Below are positions 8,824 through 19,150 of a stretch of 64,000 bases of DNA, in pieces (position 1 is the first letter of the stretch; each line of letters begins with the position of its first letter). The DNA comes from Trypanosoma brucei gambiense DAL972 (lineage: Eukaryota > Euglenozoa > Kinetoplastea > Trypanosomatida > Trypanosomatidae), in the NCBI RefSeq assembly GCF_000210295.1, contig NC_026739.1, forward strand, positions 964,262 through 1,028,261, in the 5' to 3' direction. A model generated the notes under the pieces. It was not told where the DNA came from. It did no database searches and was given only the letters and a program-made list of their open reading frames with translations. The position numbers and the translations under genes are program-made.

Positions 8824-10479
8824 TTATGACAAGTGGGGCTGAAGATGCCTGAGTGTGATGGCTCTTGCCACTGCGCTAACATTTTGAATGGAACTACGCA
8901 CGATCAGCTGATCTTGAGCTGTACGGTTGGCCCTTGGAATGCGGTGCAGTTGATATAAAGAGAGTTGCCAATTCCCCGACAACGCCGCCGCCCACAACCC
9001 CAAACGATGGGTGTGGTTGTCCTTTGGGGCGCCACGGGGCTCCATTTGTTCCAACAAACACATACTTTCCAACCAGCGCCCCGAACCTACACAAGCCTTC
9101 AAAACCAAACGGTGTGCTAATGGTGGTAAAATAAGTCTCGGCTCCTCCTCGCGGGCTTTAAAGAAAACAAACAAGGCCTCTTCCCAGCGCTGGGCCGAGA
9201 CGCAGGCCTGCAGAGTTGCACACACTAAAAGGGGATGGGGCATAGATGTCGAGTCGTTAAGGTACTCCCCCAGAACTCGAATGGAACATTGCCAAGCCGC
9301 GCCATCGGCGCACGCAGACAATAATGCGAGACGTGTACGGGATGGCATGCCTTCATGTTTCTCCAAGAGGACGCCACCAATATTTACTGCTGCCTCCCAC
9401 TGCCCAGACTGTTGGCACATCTCCAACAACTCCCCCATTCCTGTTGTCATGGAGGACTCGCCAGCCTTCTTCATCCAGGACAGCGCGACGAGTGCCTTCT
9501 CCCACTGCTTCACTGCGTGAAATGAGCGAATAAGTGTCTGATAGGAATCGCCTTCAATACTACTTAAAAAGCCTTCTCTGACGGCAGTGTCATATACCTT
9601 GATTGCTGTAAGCCACACATTTGCCTCTTCGCACTGTCCTAACAAAAGGCTCACTATGGACTTATCTGGCTTCACGCCAGAGCCAATTGCAAGGTGAAGA
9701 ATAGAGAGGGACGACCGCCAACTCGGCGACACTGTGATTACGTCCCTAAAGAAATTTTCATCTGAAGGGCAGAAGTCTGCGGCCTCTCGCGTCTTCTCGA
9801 TAGCCCCTAACATGTAGAAAGCTGTCTGCCATTGTTTCAACCTCACCGTGCGATATACGAGGTCGCCTACAAATCTGGGGTCAACCAAAGAACCCTGCGC
9901 AATACCATCAAAAAACATCCGTACAGCCTTCCTCCAGCACCCGCTAGCAGCAAGGTAAGGAATCAAAACTCCCAAAGAGTACCGCTCACCCATACCACAG
10001 TGTCGCTCCATCGCCTCCGCCACATCGAGTGCCGAGGTCCAACTTCCATGGCGCTCTGCCAACACACGAGTTGCGTGCGGAACGTCAAGCGCCCAACCCC
10101 GTGTCTCGCAGAACCGAAGCACCGCAGCGCAATTGTTCGGTTGAAGGAGTGAAGACAAGAACGATGGTGATGGTAAATTTGGCAGTAGCCGTGCAAAGTC
10201 AAGTGCGCTACACCAGTCACCAAGCCGTTGAGAGACGTGGCATAGCACCGCAACGGACGGAGAACGCACGTGCGATCCGTCAGCTGCGAGACTCGCCTTG
10301 CCTAATGCTACGACATCGCTAAGAAGAGCTGATCGCCCTACGCTGAACCCAGTCGGTTGTGCATCCTCCACTGTCTCACTGAAGATGCGACGAAGTATGC
10401 GACAACAGGCATTAATATTCCCCCCAGTAACCTCTGACTCAAGCAATTTCGCAAGCGCCCCCTTTGCCATATACTTCAT
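8824..10479 (-). CDS. Pentatricopeptide-repeat (PPR) protein (551 aa)
   Basis: The protein is built of repeated helical pairs of about 35 residues of PPR type, for example QACVSAQRWEEALFVFFKA and LKACVGSGRWLESMCLLEQM, with repeating 'W..AL..F' spacing throughout. Trypanosome PPR proteins are mostly mitochondrial and bind RNA in maxicircle transcript processing, editing or the mitoribosome; that location is inferred. The frame is open to 10635 but starts at TTG there. The first ATGs are at 10479 and 10470; upstream is a pyrimidine-rich stretch (plus 10519-10556). A weak targeting sequence may be present at MKYMAKGALAKLLE. Two other PPR-like genes lie in the window. Confidence 0.8.
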   Translation of the reverse strand: MKYMAKGALAKLLESEVTGGNINACCRILRRIFSETVEDAQPTGFSVGRSALLSDVVALGKASLAADGSHVRSPSVAVLCHVSQRLGDWCSALDFARLLPNLPSPSFLSSLLQPNNCAAVLRFCETRGWALDVPHATRVLAERHGSWTSALDVAEAMERHCGMGERYSLGVLIPYLAASGCWRKAVRMFFDGIAQGSLVDPRFVGDLVYRTVRLKQWQTAFYMLGAIEKTREAADFCPSDENFFRDVITVSPSWRSSLSILHLAIGSGVKPDKSIVSLLLGQCEEANVWLTAIKVYDTAVREGFLSSIEGDSYQTLIRSFHAVKQWEKALVALSWMKKAGESSMTTGMGELLEMCQQSGQWEAAVNIGGVLLEKHEGMPSRTRLALLSACADGAAWQCSIRVLGEYLNDSTSMPHPLLVCATLQACVSAQRWEEALFVFFKAREEEPRLILPPLAHRLVLKACVGSGRWLESMCLLEQMEPRGAPKDNHTHRLGLWAAALSGNWQLSLYQLHRIPRANRTAQDQLIVRSSIQNVSAVARAITLRHLQPHLS

Positions 10480-10812
10480 GAGCAAAAGGCGGGTAACCGC
10501 ACGTGAGCATGCGGTGATGGATGAGAAAGGAAAAGGGCGGGTAAAAAGGAACAGCTGAACAGTAATAATAAACCTCGAGATGTGCAGAAGGGGGCGAGCG
10601 GGAGTGATATGGGAATTCCTCTTCTCGCTTAGCAATTATTAGTCAGAAGCTCTGGCCCCTTAGCTACCACGTGGCGAGCAGCTAAAATGCAAAATGTTCC
10701 TAACCCTGCAGAGAGCGTAATGGTAGCGGAAAAAATCACGCGAAAGAACGACCTTGCAAACAACCCCCAAGACACTATACGTAGCCGACTACATGGACAC
10801 GCGTTCCTATTG
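10480..10812. other. Short spacer
   Basis: No gene seen. It holds the PPR gene leader and the 3' untranslated zone of the 444-aa gene. Confidence 0.6.
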
Positions 10813-12147
10813 TCATGCTGCAACCGTTTCTCTCACGGTATCCTCCCCTTCTCCATCTTGTAAAGGTGCATCCACCTGCAGATCTTCAGCTTTTAGTTGC
10901 GGCACAACCTGTTTAAAGTTGTCATCCACACGCTTCAGAACGCTGTCTATGTTCGTTTCGTACATATCACCCACCTCATCCACGAACCGGCGTACCTTAA
11001 GGAGCAATGAATCCTGAAGAAGGTTCTCCTCTTCTGAAAGACCAAGATGCATCCAGAAGGCATCCGTTAGGACGCCCGCTGCTAAATCCTCCGCAGTCCG
11101 GGATCCCATTAGGGGAAACAGGCGCATCAGGGGAACTGCCGCATCAGTCCGCCAAAGCTGTCGTGCAGTTTCCGGTGATGTATATACGTACTGCGCTCGG
11201 AACTTTATAGCCGGAAACTGAATTTGCTGATCACAAACGGCGACGGCAACCTCCTGCGGCATCGTGGTTGTTGTGAATGAGGCATCCAATCCACTGTGGC
11301 GGGCCCAGTATGTTGAGACACCGCTAAGAAAGGAGGGTGTTGTTGCAAACCGACGATACACGTGTCCCCAAAGGGCTCGCTTAAAGTAATTCTCCACCTT
11401 AACGTTATTGATACGTTCACCGTAGAAGCGAAAATACGCTGTCACATCGAAAGGTCGTAACTTCTCAACGCAACCGACTCTGGTGTAGTCCGGGGGTATC
11501 ATGCGGTTTAAAAGCTTTACATCCTTTTTATCCAGGGCAGCCCTTGCGTCTGAGCCCAGAAGCAGTTGGGTGAGGTGTCCCAGTTTGGACTCGATAACTT
11601 CACGGGGAAGGTACGCCCGGGCCTTCATCTCGGCGTCCCCGACAGCACCAGCATCTTCTTCCACTAACCTCATCATGCAAGCATAGTCGTACACCTCAAG
11701 TCGGGCGACAGGATCGAGCTCACGCCGACCAGGAACGGATGCCGCTCTCTTCGCTGCACCCAGTTGCCTAATTTCAAGTTGGAGACGGTCGGCAATGGTC
11801 ATATTGCAGCCGGCGAGGCACTGCAGGAGCGACGGTTCTGCCATCTTGGGGGCCTTCCCCGAGTCCAACAGCGTCATCTGCCTCTCAATTAGTTCATCAA
11901 ACAGCTGCCGCCTTACGTAATATATATGTGAGTACCGGAGCAATAGCTCCGCATCACATGAAGCCAAGTCAATTTCGATAAATTCATTTGCCTGTTCCTT
12001 CACGCGTTTCCGGCTGCTGTACCACGCAAACACGGGTTGCAATTGTCGAAGGAAACGCTCTTCGACAGCGAGTGTTGGAAGAGTTCCTAGAAACACACGG
12101 AACGGTACCGCTGCCAGCTCCCCACAAAGTCCAGGGCATATCGGCAT
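10813..12147 (-). CDS. Hypothetical protein (444 aa)
   Basis: Not recognised. The start is the ATG at 12147 (MPICPGLCGEL). The open frame continues upstream, but that part contains a strong pyrimidine tract (plus 12250-12300) and an AG around 12205, so it is untranslated. The protein is mostly alpha-helical and basic in its first half (FAWYSSRKRVKEQANEF), includes aromatic-rich segments such as FDVTAYFRFYGERINN and YWARHSG, and ends in an acidic tail (VDAPLQDGEGEDTVRE). No membrane segment is evident. The size and composition would fit a kinetoplastid-specific mitochondrial protein, but nothing diagnostic was seen. Confidence 0.72.
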   Translation of the reverse strand: MPICPGLCGELAAVPFRVFLGTLPTLAVEERFLRQLQPVFAWYSSRKRVKEQANEFIEIDLASCDAELLLRYSHIYYVRRQLFDELIERQMTLLDSGKAPKMAEPSLLQCLAGCNMTIADRLQLEIRQLGAAKRAASVPGRRELDPVARLEVYDYACMMRLVEEDAGAVGDAEMKARAYLPREVIESKLGHLTQLLLGSDARAALDKKDVKLLNRMIPPDYTRVGCVEKLRPFDVTAYFRFYGERINNVKVENYFKRALWGHVYRRFATTPSFLSGVSTYWARHSGLDASFTTTTMPQEVAVAVCDQQIQFPAIKFRAQYVYTSPETARQLWRTDAAVPLMRLFPLMGSRTAEDLAAGVLTDAFWMHLGLSEEENLLQDSLLLKVRRFVDEVGDMYETNIDSVLKRVDDNFKQVVPQLKAEDLQVDAPLQDGEGEDTVRETVAA

Positions 12148-12749
12148 TTCCCCCTCCTTTAGTGGGCCTCTCTGTGTTTGGGCACAGTGGTAAAGGAGGA
12201 AAAGTACTAACTGTGCATTTAAAGTAAGTTCAGTTACCCACAATAACGAATAGCGAAGACAAACACAAAAACAAAACAGGGAGAAAGTAAAAAGGTAGTA
12301 ATTGGCAATTTGAATGAAAGGAAAATGGAGATCTGAATTGTCGGAAAAGAAAGTAGTGGGAGCATGATCGCATAGGAACGAAAACAAAAGCACCGGAAGC
12401 TGAGGAAAATGGACCAGAGACAAAAACAAAAAAAGATGGGGGGCCTTTCTCTTCAGGCACATCACATTCTCTCATGTCATCCAATAATCTTGGGAACATA
12501 AAGCCGAATCAAAAAGGGGGTAGATGAATGACCAAAAAAAAACGTTAACAACATGGCGGAGACAAGGTTCATACCTAATTCCTTCCCCGTTATACCAACA
12601 ACATCATTAAAATATTCACCAACTTGCACTTTTCCCATTAAACAAAAGAAAATGGTTCCTTTTCATTTCACTGTTACTGCAGGCACAAAGAAAAAAAAGA
12701 AAAGGGCTAAGATTGGAGCCATAAACAAACGTACACAAATACAACCTCT
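12148..12749. other. Spacer between the 444-aa gene and ALDH
   Basis: No gene seen. It contains the pyrimidine tract and acceptor for the 444-aa gene (about 12200-12300) and the ALDH 3' untranslated zone. Confidence 0.6.
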
Positions 12750-14537
12750 TCAAGAATCCTTCTTGCGTGGAGCGGATTTCATCCGCATCATTTCGATAAC
12801 GCTACTGACAGCAGCAAACCACCCCCCATAGATGACGTTCGTTAGGCGCTCCACAAATGTAAAGGAAGCTTCACTAATGGGATATTGCAAAACGGGAGGA
12901 ATAACAGTCTTCACTCCTGGTATCCGGTCTGTGGTGGAAGCCCGAACAACACAGTTCCCACGCAGTCCCTCCACTCCCGCAAATCGATCAAACCCACTTA
13001 TCTTTACTCCACCGAAAGGAAGGGATTGACAAAGATAGTTTATGCCAAAATCGTTCACGTTCGTCATGCCAGTTACAAGCTGATCCGCGATATGTTTTGC
13101 TCGTTCAATGTCACTTGAAAAAACGCTAGACCCCAACCCATACTCACACGCGTTCACTAACTCTACGGCTTCGGCATCAGTCTTGAATTTCATCATCACA
13201 AGAACTGGACCAAAAACTTCTTCGCGGGCAATTGGCACAGAAGGAGTCACGTTCGTAAGAATTGTTGGAGGGAAGAAGCTAGTGTCACCTTTTCCACCAC
13301 ACACGAGAGTGGCCCCCGCATCAACGGAATCGTCAACAAGTTTCTGTATCTTCCGAACGGCATCCTCCCCCATAGTCATCGCTCCCAAGTCATAGAGGCC
13401 AACTGATGCCGGTCCTTGCGTAAGTGCCCGTACCCGCTTCTCCAGTATTGTCAGCAGCCGATCATGGATAGAATCTTGCACGATAACGCGCTCCAAACCC
13501 ACGCAGTTCTGCCCACAATTTTGAAAAGTTCCACGCATAATAATTGGCACTACATGTTCAAGGTCTGCATCGTCACAAACGATGGCGGGATCTTTCCCCC
13601 CCAGTTCCAGTACGACAGGTGTAAGTGTCTGAGCCGCGCTCCGCATCACAATTTTCCCCACAGCTGGGGAACCAATAAAAGTTAATTTGTCCACTGAATT
13701 CACTAGAGCCTCACCTGTTTCGGCAAAGCCAACCACAAATGACACAAGGTGAGGAGAGTAACCGAGTTCCTTTATCCCCTCCTGTACGATAGACAGATAA
13801 TACGACGCGTAGTAAGAAGAGTATTCAGATATTTTGCCTACAAACGCATTACCCGCGAAGAGCGCAGATATCATCGGACCATATATGTTGTGAAACGGAT
13901 AGTTCCACGAAACGATTGCACCCATAACCCCAAACGGAACGTAATTCACCGCTGCCCGCTTGTGGAAAGTAATGAGGCCCACGTCCCGAACTTCCTCAGC
14001 CAGTGCCTCTTCACCGTGCGCGGCCGTCCAACGCAGCTTCTCAAGTGTTGTGAGTATCTCGCCAAGTGAACCGTCCATCATTGTTTTTCCGCATTCTACA
14101 CTGGTAGTTTCGCAGATGAGAGCTTGATTTTCCAAAATGTACTCCATCAAACTATACAATAACTGCCGCCGTGTTGAAAAGGAAGTTTTCGCCCACTCGC
14201 GCTGAGCCACACGAGCGCGGACAACGGCCTCCTGCACTTCCGCCGGTGAGTTGACAGTCACCAAACCAATCTGTGTGTTGGTTCCCTTATCGTAACAACA
14301 TATGGTACCTGGGGGGCCGGCACGAGGTGTGAGGGGTTGAGTAGACGGTTGATTATCAAACTTAACCTGTGGTGGGGGCACACTGATGTGCGGAGCATAA
14401 TACCGGTCCTTGGCATGAAGTAGTGATGTGTACAGAGCATGGAGTAGACCGAATTTGCTCTCAAGAAACAAAAAGAAGAAAAGGCAACAGAGACCGCTGC
14501 CGGAAAAAGGATCCAGTAAGGCAGATACACCTTCCAT
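12750..14537 (-). CDS. ALDH: Aldehyde dehydrogenase (NAD(P)-dependent, membrane-tethered type)
   Basis: A full-length ALDH-superfamily enzyme (595 aa) that oxidises aldehydes to carboxylic acids. Visible motifs are the cofactor-binding stretch PFGVMGAIVSWNYPFHN (201-217), the general-base motif LELGGKDP with Glu311, the catalytic thiol in NCGQNCVGLER with Cys345, and the distal EEVFGPVLV motif. The N terminus has a hydrophobic stretch (about 15-33), and the first segment after it (DRYYAPHISVPPP) resembles the fungal Msc7-like branch, which is also N-terminally extended. No AKL-type or other obvious peroxisomal signal is present. The leader from the presumed acceptor near 14715 to 14537 contains no ATG, which supports this start. 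The physiological substrate is unknown. Confidence 0.9.
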   Translation of the reverse strand: MEGVSALLDPFSGSGLCCLFFFLFLESKFGLLHALYTSLLHAKDRYYAPHISVPPPQVKFDNQPSTQPLTPRAGPPGTICCYDKGTNTQIGLVTVNSPAEVQEAVVRARVAQREWAKTSFSTRRQLLYSLMEYILENQALICETTSVECGKTMMDGSLGEILTTLEKLRWTAAHGEEALAEEVRDVGLITFHKRAAVNYVPFGVMGAIVSWNYPFHNIYGPMISALFAGNAFVGKISEYSSYYASYYLSIVQEGIKELGYSPHLVSFVVGFAETGEALVNSVDKLTFIGSPAVGKIVMRSAAQTLTPVVLELGGKDPAIVCDDADLEHVVPIIMRGTFQNCGQNCVGLERVIVQDSIHDRLLTILEKRVRALTQGPASVGLYDLGAMTMGEDAVRKIQKLVDDSVDAGATLVCGGKGDTSFFPPTILTNVTPSVPIAREEVFGPVLVMMKFKTDAEAVELVNACEYGLGSSVFSSDIERAKHIADQLVTGMTNVNDFGINYLCQSLPFGGVKISGFDRFAGVEGLRGNCVVRASTTDRIPGVKTVIPPVLQYPISEASFTFVERLTNVIYGGWFAAVSSVIEMMRMKSAPRKKDS

Positions 14538-15997
14538 TGCTCTCCCCGCTTGTACTGTGTCACCGGCACCACGATGAAGTCTTTATATTTTTTCTTTGTG
14601 TCCCCAACTAACACGTTTGTTTTTGTACGTGCAACGGGAACTAATTTGTCCCAATCGGTGACTCCTCCCGTTAATATATGCCGAACAAAGACGTATTGGC
14701 TATTATCCAAATAAACTTGCGAAGGGGGCAAGAAGAAAAAAAAACACAAGAGAAAAAGTACAAACAAGTTTTGAAAAGAGCCAGAATTTCACAGAGTCGG
14801 TGAAAGTCAAGCAATTAGGAAGCAGGAAACCCCGATAATTGCAAAAAATTACTGGGAGAACGTTACCGCAACACTCAAAATGACCAAAGCAACCAGCCCG
14901 AAACACACCAATAGAAAAAAAAAACGACAATTTTCTGAGAAACAAGTTACGACCTCAAATGCTAAAGCAGTTCACCTGCACAGCGTCATAACAGCTCCCA
15001 CAACCGCCCCAAAACGCAGGCAAGTGCGTCGCGTACCTCACGAAACAAATAAAACACAACCAAACAGTCCTGATGCCGCCCGATAGACAAAGCGGGAAGC
15101 TACACGAGTTTTGGGGTCCTCCAAAGCGCCTAACCACTGTATAACAAGGCATTCGGAACAAAGCGGGAGATGTTCCGTGTTTTTTCCTCGCGATTTTTTC
15201 CCAAACGCAAACACACATAGGCAAGAGTGGTTTCCTTTTAATCGCGCCTTCCTCTATCTTCGCCACAGACATCAGTTTCCCAAACACACACACACAAACC
15301 AAAATGTCAACACACGCCCAATCTGCAGGTAACATCACCGGCATCACACACACTTTAACACGCGCAAACGCGAAACACAGACCATCGAGAATAAATAAAC
15401 AAATAGAGGTCAGCGTCAGATTTGCGAACCCAACAGTAGGGGGCCAAGAGCCATAGAAACAGCAGGTCACACCGCACCTCTTTCGCAGAGCCATCGTAAG
15501 CGATGGAGAGAAATAATCAACAAAAGATAAAAAAAAAAAGAAGACAATGAAAACCAGGACTCGTTGCACTCCGGAGAGAATAAGTGGTTTAAAAACAAGA
15601 AGAATGTGAAGAAGAAGAACGGTCGTTCCTACCGTTCCTGCACTTGCCTTCCACGTGCTTATACATTTACTCGCTGCAACTACAATTAGCAAAACAAAAA
15701 GGGAGGCACCCGCTATTTGTGCAGTGACTTCGGCGCCTTACCACACGTAGAATCACATACCTTTCGTTGCTGTGGCAACCACCTCCTTTCGCTTATGGAT
15801 GTTACACGTGCTTTTATGACTTCTCCTAACACTTTTTTCTCTTTAAATCGACCCCTTACGTGTCCGTGAATGCACTCACTATGCATTGTTATGAGCATAC
15901 GGGTCTTTCACCTTAGTTTCATTGCCTTACATTTCTTCCTCCCATCTCCCTCTGGGATGTCACTGTAGTATATAGAGTCTTAATCAACTAGTCGGAG
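14538..15997. other. Long spacer between ALDH and MAP kinase
   Basis: No convincing gene. The left end is the ALDH leader with a pyrimidine tract (plus 14725-14758). The remainder is the kinase's 3' untranslated zone. A 179-codon Cys/Val-rich frame from an ATG at 15494 down to 14955 is open but looks like noise. Confidence 0.55.
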
Positions 15998-17137
15998 TTA
16001 CTGATAGTGCTGAATCTCTTTCCATATATTCCTCCGCAGTTGTGCCTCGGATATCTCCGCATGCAAGTCAAACGAGAAATCAACCTTCTCAGGAATTGTG
16101 CATTTGGACTCGCCTTCGGCGCCAACATCAGAGAAAAAAGGATGACGCAACGCCTCTGCCGCTGTGATGCGAGTGTTTGGATCAAATGCAAGGAGCTTTG
16201 TGACTAAATCAATCCCCTCCCGTGGCATGGTGGACATCACGCTTGATATCGGCCGGCGACCTTGGTATTTTCTCACAATCTCATTCATGAAGGTCGTAGT
16301 TCCCGGACACGACCCACGTGCAAAGTCCCAATTCGTCACAGCAACACTAGAAACTACCAACTGCATTTGATGGATGTAATCGCGACCCCCAAATAGGGGA
16401 CGTTTCAGCACAAACTCACAAATGATGCAGCCTATCGCCCATAAGTCAATAGGAAGGCTATACCGACACATAAGCAATAGCTCGGGAGGACGATACCAAC
16501 GCGTGACTACGTAATCCGTGAGATCAACTGGTTCCTGTAAGTCCAGCACCCCAGCACGCGCGAGACCGAAGTCACAAACTACGGCATTTTCATTCTCCGC
16601 ATCATCATTTAATAAAATGTTACTTGGTTTAAGGTCACGGTGTATAATCCCCATGAAGTGCATATCGGCGATACACCGGAGGACACGGACCATGATCCTC
16701 TGTAGCGCCTTTATGTCCACTGTTTTTGTCGCATGAATGGCTGAGTGAAGATCCGTATCATATAAGTCTGTGACAATGTATAAATCCCGGAAACTGCTGA
16801 TCCTTTGCCGTGGAGGCAAAATCCGTGTTAGATTCAGGATGTTGCGGCAGCGGTGTTCCCTCAGCAGACGGTGAATAACGATTTCGCGCCAAATGCGGCG
16901 GCCGTCAATCAAGTCCTCAAAAACATGACCCACACGCTTAATCGCCACATCACGGAAATTGGTATTATCGAACGCTGAGCAAACAACGCCATAAGCTCCA
17001 TAACCCACGACCGACGTTAAAGTGTATCGGTTCTCAACCTCAAACGTCTGTTCGCGAACGCGGTACGTTCTCCACCCCCTCTCTGTGGTAAGCAGATGTA
17101 CATTGTTGTTGTTTGAGGAGCCATTTGCTGTTACCAT
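15998..17137 (-). CDS. MAPK5: Mitogen-activated protein kinase, probably MAPK5
   Basis: A CMGC-group Ser/Thr kinase of 379 aa. Visible elements are the glycine-rich loop GYGAYG (45-50), the ATP lysine in VAIKRV (Lys67), catalytic HRDLKPSN (166-173), DFGLARAG (189-196) and the activation-loop dual-phosphorylation motif T-D-Y (207-209), followed by VVTRWYRPPEL. TDY instead of TEY or TGY is common in kinetoplastid MAP kinases. The start is the ATG at 17137, 8 nt after an AG acceptor; the open frame upstream is untranslated. T. brucei MAPK5 has been linked to control of differentiation from bloodstream to insect forms. Assignment to MAPK5 rests on remembered gene order (next to ALDH on chromosome 6) and size. 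Confidence 0.88.
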   Translation of the reverse strand: MVTANGSSNNNNVHLLTTERGWRTYRVREQTFEVENRYTLTSVVGYGAYGVVCSAFDNTNFRDVAIKRVGHVFEDLIDGRRIWREIVIHRLLREHRCRNILNLTRILPPRQRISSFRDLYIVTDLYDTDLHSAIHATKTVDIKALQRIMVRVLRCIADMHFMGIIHRDLKPSNILLNDDAENENAVVCDFGLARAGVLDLQEPVDLTDYVVTRWYRPPELLLMCRYSLPIDLWAIGCIICEFVLKRPLFGGRDYIHQMQLVVSSVAVTNWDFARGSCPGTTTFMNEIVRKYQGRRPISSVMSTMPREGIDLVTKLLAFDPNTRITAAEALRHPFFSDVGAEGESKCTIPEKVDFSFDLHAEISEAQLRRNIWKEIQHYQ

Positions 17138-17647
17138 TACACGCGCTAACACAGGAGTAAACAAACAAAAAAAATCAAACACGCAGCAAACCTGTACCTC
17201 ACCCAAATATGTATTGGTCGACGCCCGACCACACCTCGCCTCACTCTAACTGCGCAATATTGATTCACCTTCAGACGGGGCAGTCCTTTCGTTAAAAAAA
17301 AAAAATTAATATATGCTTGTCTGTAAATATATATGAAAAGGATAAACCCCTACAAAATAATAAAACAGTGTAAAAGAGGGATGAAAGATACAGGTTAGCA
17401 GTTTATTACATATATTCGCATATACACATGTATCACCTTGTCCAGAGGAAAGGAGAAACTGTTTCAACTTGTGAGCATTCCCCTTCCCTTCATGAAGTTT
17501 ACAACACATATTAGGTCCACACGCAGCCCAGAAAGAGTGGCACCTTTGGGGTCATGCAAGAACCATTTACAGTATATTAGTATAAGAATAACGACGTTAT
17601 AAAGATGCTCGTCAAGGCGTAGTGGAAAAAAAAAAAGCGACATAAAG
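17138..17647. other. Spacer between the MAP kinase and the coiled-coil gene
   Basis: No gene seen. It contains the kinase splice signals next to its start. The rest is the AT-rich 3' untranslated zone of the coiled-coil gene. Confidence 0.6.
17146..17177 (-). promoter_or_regulatory. Predicted trans-splice acceptor, MAP kinase
   Basis: On the minus strand a T-rich tract is followed by TGTTAG; the AG is at 17146-17147, 8 nt before the start codon. Confidence 0.6.
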
Positions 17648-19150
17648 TCACGACCGGTACCTTTCTAAGGAGGCAAATCGCCGGTAGTCTCCCCTCGGAG
17701 ACAGAGGCTGCCCAGCACCTCCTGCGCTCCTCTGCGACGAGAAGAGCATTGGAAACTCAGAATGGGCAGCATTTCCATGAGCAGCCGTAATAGACCTAAT
17801 CCTTGACAGAAGATTGTCGAGCTCTTGCTCCTGATGTGCATGGGGAGTTTCAACAGCTCTGCTGGAAACTTTTTCCTGAGATCCGTGACATGGTGTGGCA
17901 CCCCTAAGTCTTTCGCATTCCTGCAGTGCGACGTCTCGTTCTTCAGTCCTTCTTCTAAGCTCTCTCTGCCATTCTAGTTCTCGACACTGGAACTCTCTTA
18001 CCCTCCCTAGGTTCCCCTCGCTGGTTTCAACCAAGCACCTTTGTAGCTCACTTAATTTGGCCTGCATAGCTGATAACTCACGTTGAGTTGCCACCACCGT
18101 CCGTTCCCCCACCCAGTTTTCATTCCCCTTGGAGTTCTGCGAGTCAAGCCCGCCAGTACCTTCGCAAAAGAGCGACTCAGCGCGCTCACTTGTTGCCACG
18201 GGAGTAGTTGCCGCGAGACTCTCCGCCAGAGACAAGTTTTTCTTCTCTTCCTCTGCACGCCGTTCCGCCGCTCTAAATCTATGGATTGTGTCTTCCGCTT
18301 CTTCCAGTTTCTTTCTGAGTTGATTCACTTCACACTGCGATTCCTCTAATCTGCGGGCAACACTTTGTGTATCGCTAACTGTCTCCGCTTCAGCAGAGCT
18401 AACAACCACAGCAGTATCAGTATCTTCCACACCTTTCAACAAAGGAGCTGAGGGATGCACCACCTCCGCTGCTACGGGCGGTGTCGCATGTGCCGATGAC
18501 TCCTCCTCAACGTGTAACTCGGTTGAAACAGCACCGACAGCGGAAGAAAATTCCCTCACAGCGTCGCGTATAGCCATCGCCTCGTTCAGCAACGACATCT
18601 CCCGCTCGGTTGTGTGAAGTCCACTTAAAAGCACCCATATGTTTGAACACACAGGACCCAGCATGGAGGCAACAAGTGAGGTAGACAGTTGCTCAACCGC
18701 AACGATTGTCACCATTCGTCGCTCATGCCTCAGCGAAACTAAAAAAATTTGTTCCATGTCATTTGCAGTGGAGAGCAGAGAAGGCATCGACTCACTATCA
18801 AAAAGTTTGCACACCACGGATCCCTCCTCGGAGGCAAACATCATACACTGCAGTGGCACATCTATGGAGAACAGTGGCTGAGGGATCATATCGATGAGGC
18901 AAGCGATCATAATCTCCTTGAAGCGCCCCACACCTGCGATTACGTGCAGGTGATGGGGGAAGTTCGGTCCTTCTCGAATACAGCGGGCAATGGCAGCAGC
19001 TACGCAATGGGGCGTGCAGTGGTTCATGACAGAGTCAACACGATTCGCGTTGTCTCCCAACACCGCTCTCAGCAAACTTTCTGACCCGCACTCTGTTTCG
19101 CATCCGTACTGCTGCGGAAAGAAGCAGGCAGCAACGTTACAGCGGCTCAT
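17648..19150 (-). CDS. Coiled-coil protein of unknown function (500 aa)
   Basis: Not recognised. Residues 1-200 form a globular, Cys-containing domain (for example CVAAAIARCIREGP and MIACLIDMIPQPLFSIDVPLQC). A Ser/Ala/Pro/Glu-rich linker follows (about 205-262). Two heptad-rich coiled coils lie at about 263-310 (RRLEESQCEVNQLRKKLEE) and 350-415 (ELSAMQAKLSELQRCL and the following REFQCRELEWQRELRRRTEE). The C-terminal 70 residues are Ser/Arg-rich and disordered. The ATG at 19150 is the first in the frame. The layout would suit a cytoskeletal or basal-body-associated trypanosome protein, but that is a guess from architecture. Confidence 0.8.
   Translation of the reverse strand: MSRCNVAACFFPQQYGCETECGSESLLRAVLGDNANRVDSVMNHCTPHCVAAAIARCIREGPNFPHHLHVIAGVGRFKEIMIACLIDMIPQPLFSIDVPLQCMMFASEEGSVVCKLFDSESMPSLLSTANDMEQIFLVSLRHERRMVTIVAVEQLSTSLVASMLGPVCSNIWVLLSGLHTTEREMSLLNEAMAIRDAVREFSSAVGAVSTELHVEEESSAHATPPVAAEVVHPSAPLLKGVEDTDTAVVVSSAEAETVSDTQSVARRLEESQCEVNQLRKKLEEAEDTIHRFRAAERRAEEEKKNLSLAESLAATTPVATSERAESLFCEGTGGLDSQNSKGNENWVGERTVVATQRELSAMQAKLSELQRCLVETSEGNLGRVREFQCRELEWQRELRRRTEERDVALQECERLRGATPCHGSQEKVSSRAVETPHAHQEQELDNLLSRIRSITAAHGNAAHSEFPMLFSSQRSAGGAGQPLSPRGDYRRFASLERYRS

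Noticed and set aside
14258..14767. 169-codon minus-strand frame overlapping the ALDH start, with plausible-looking sequence (TKTNVLVGDTKKKYKDF)
   Set aside because: It opens at TTG with no ATG before about 14430, and the part beyond is the out-of-frame shadow of ALDH. The first ATG after the likely acceptor is the ALDH start, so I treat the open stretch as leader. I considered a frameshifted ALDH N terminus but saw no support.
14955..15692. 245-codon minus-strand frame rich in Cys, Val and Phe
   Set aside because: It begins at TTG (first ATG 15494), has biased composition from GT/TC-rich DNA, and its only strong pyrimidine tract sits directly at the ATG with no AG between. Most likely 3' untranslated sequence of the MAP kinase.
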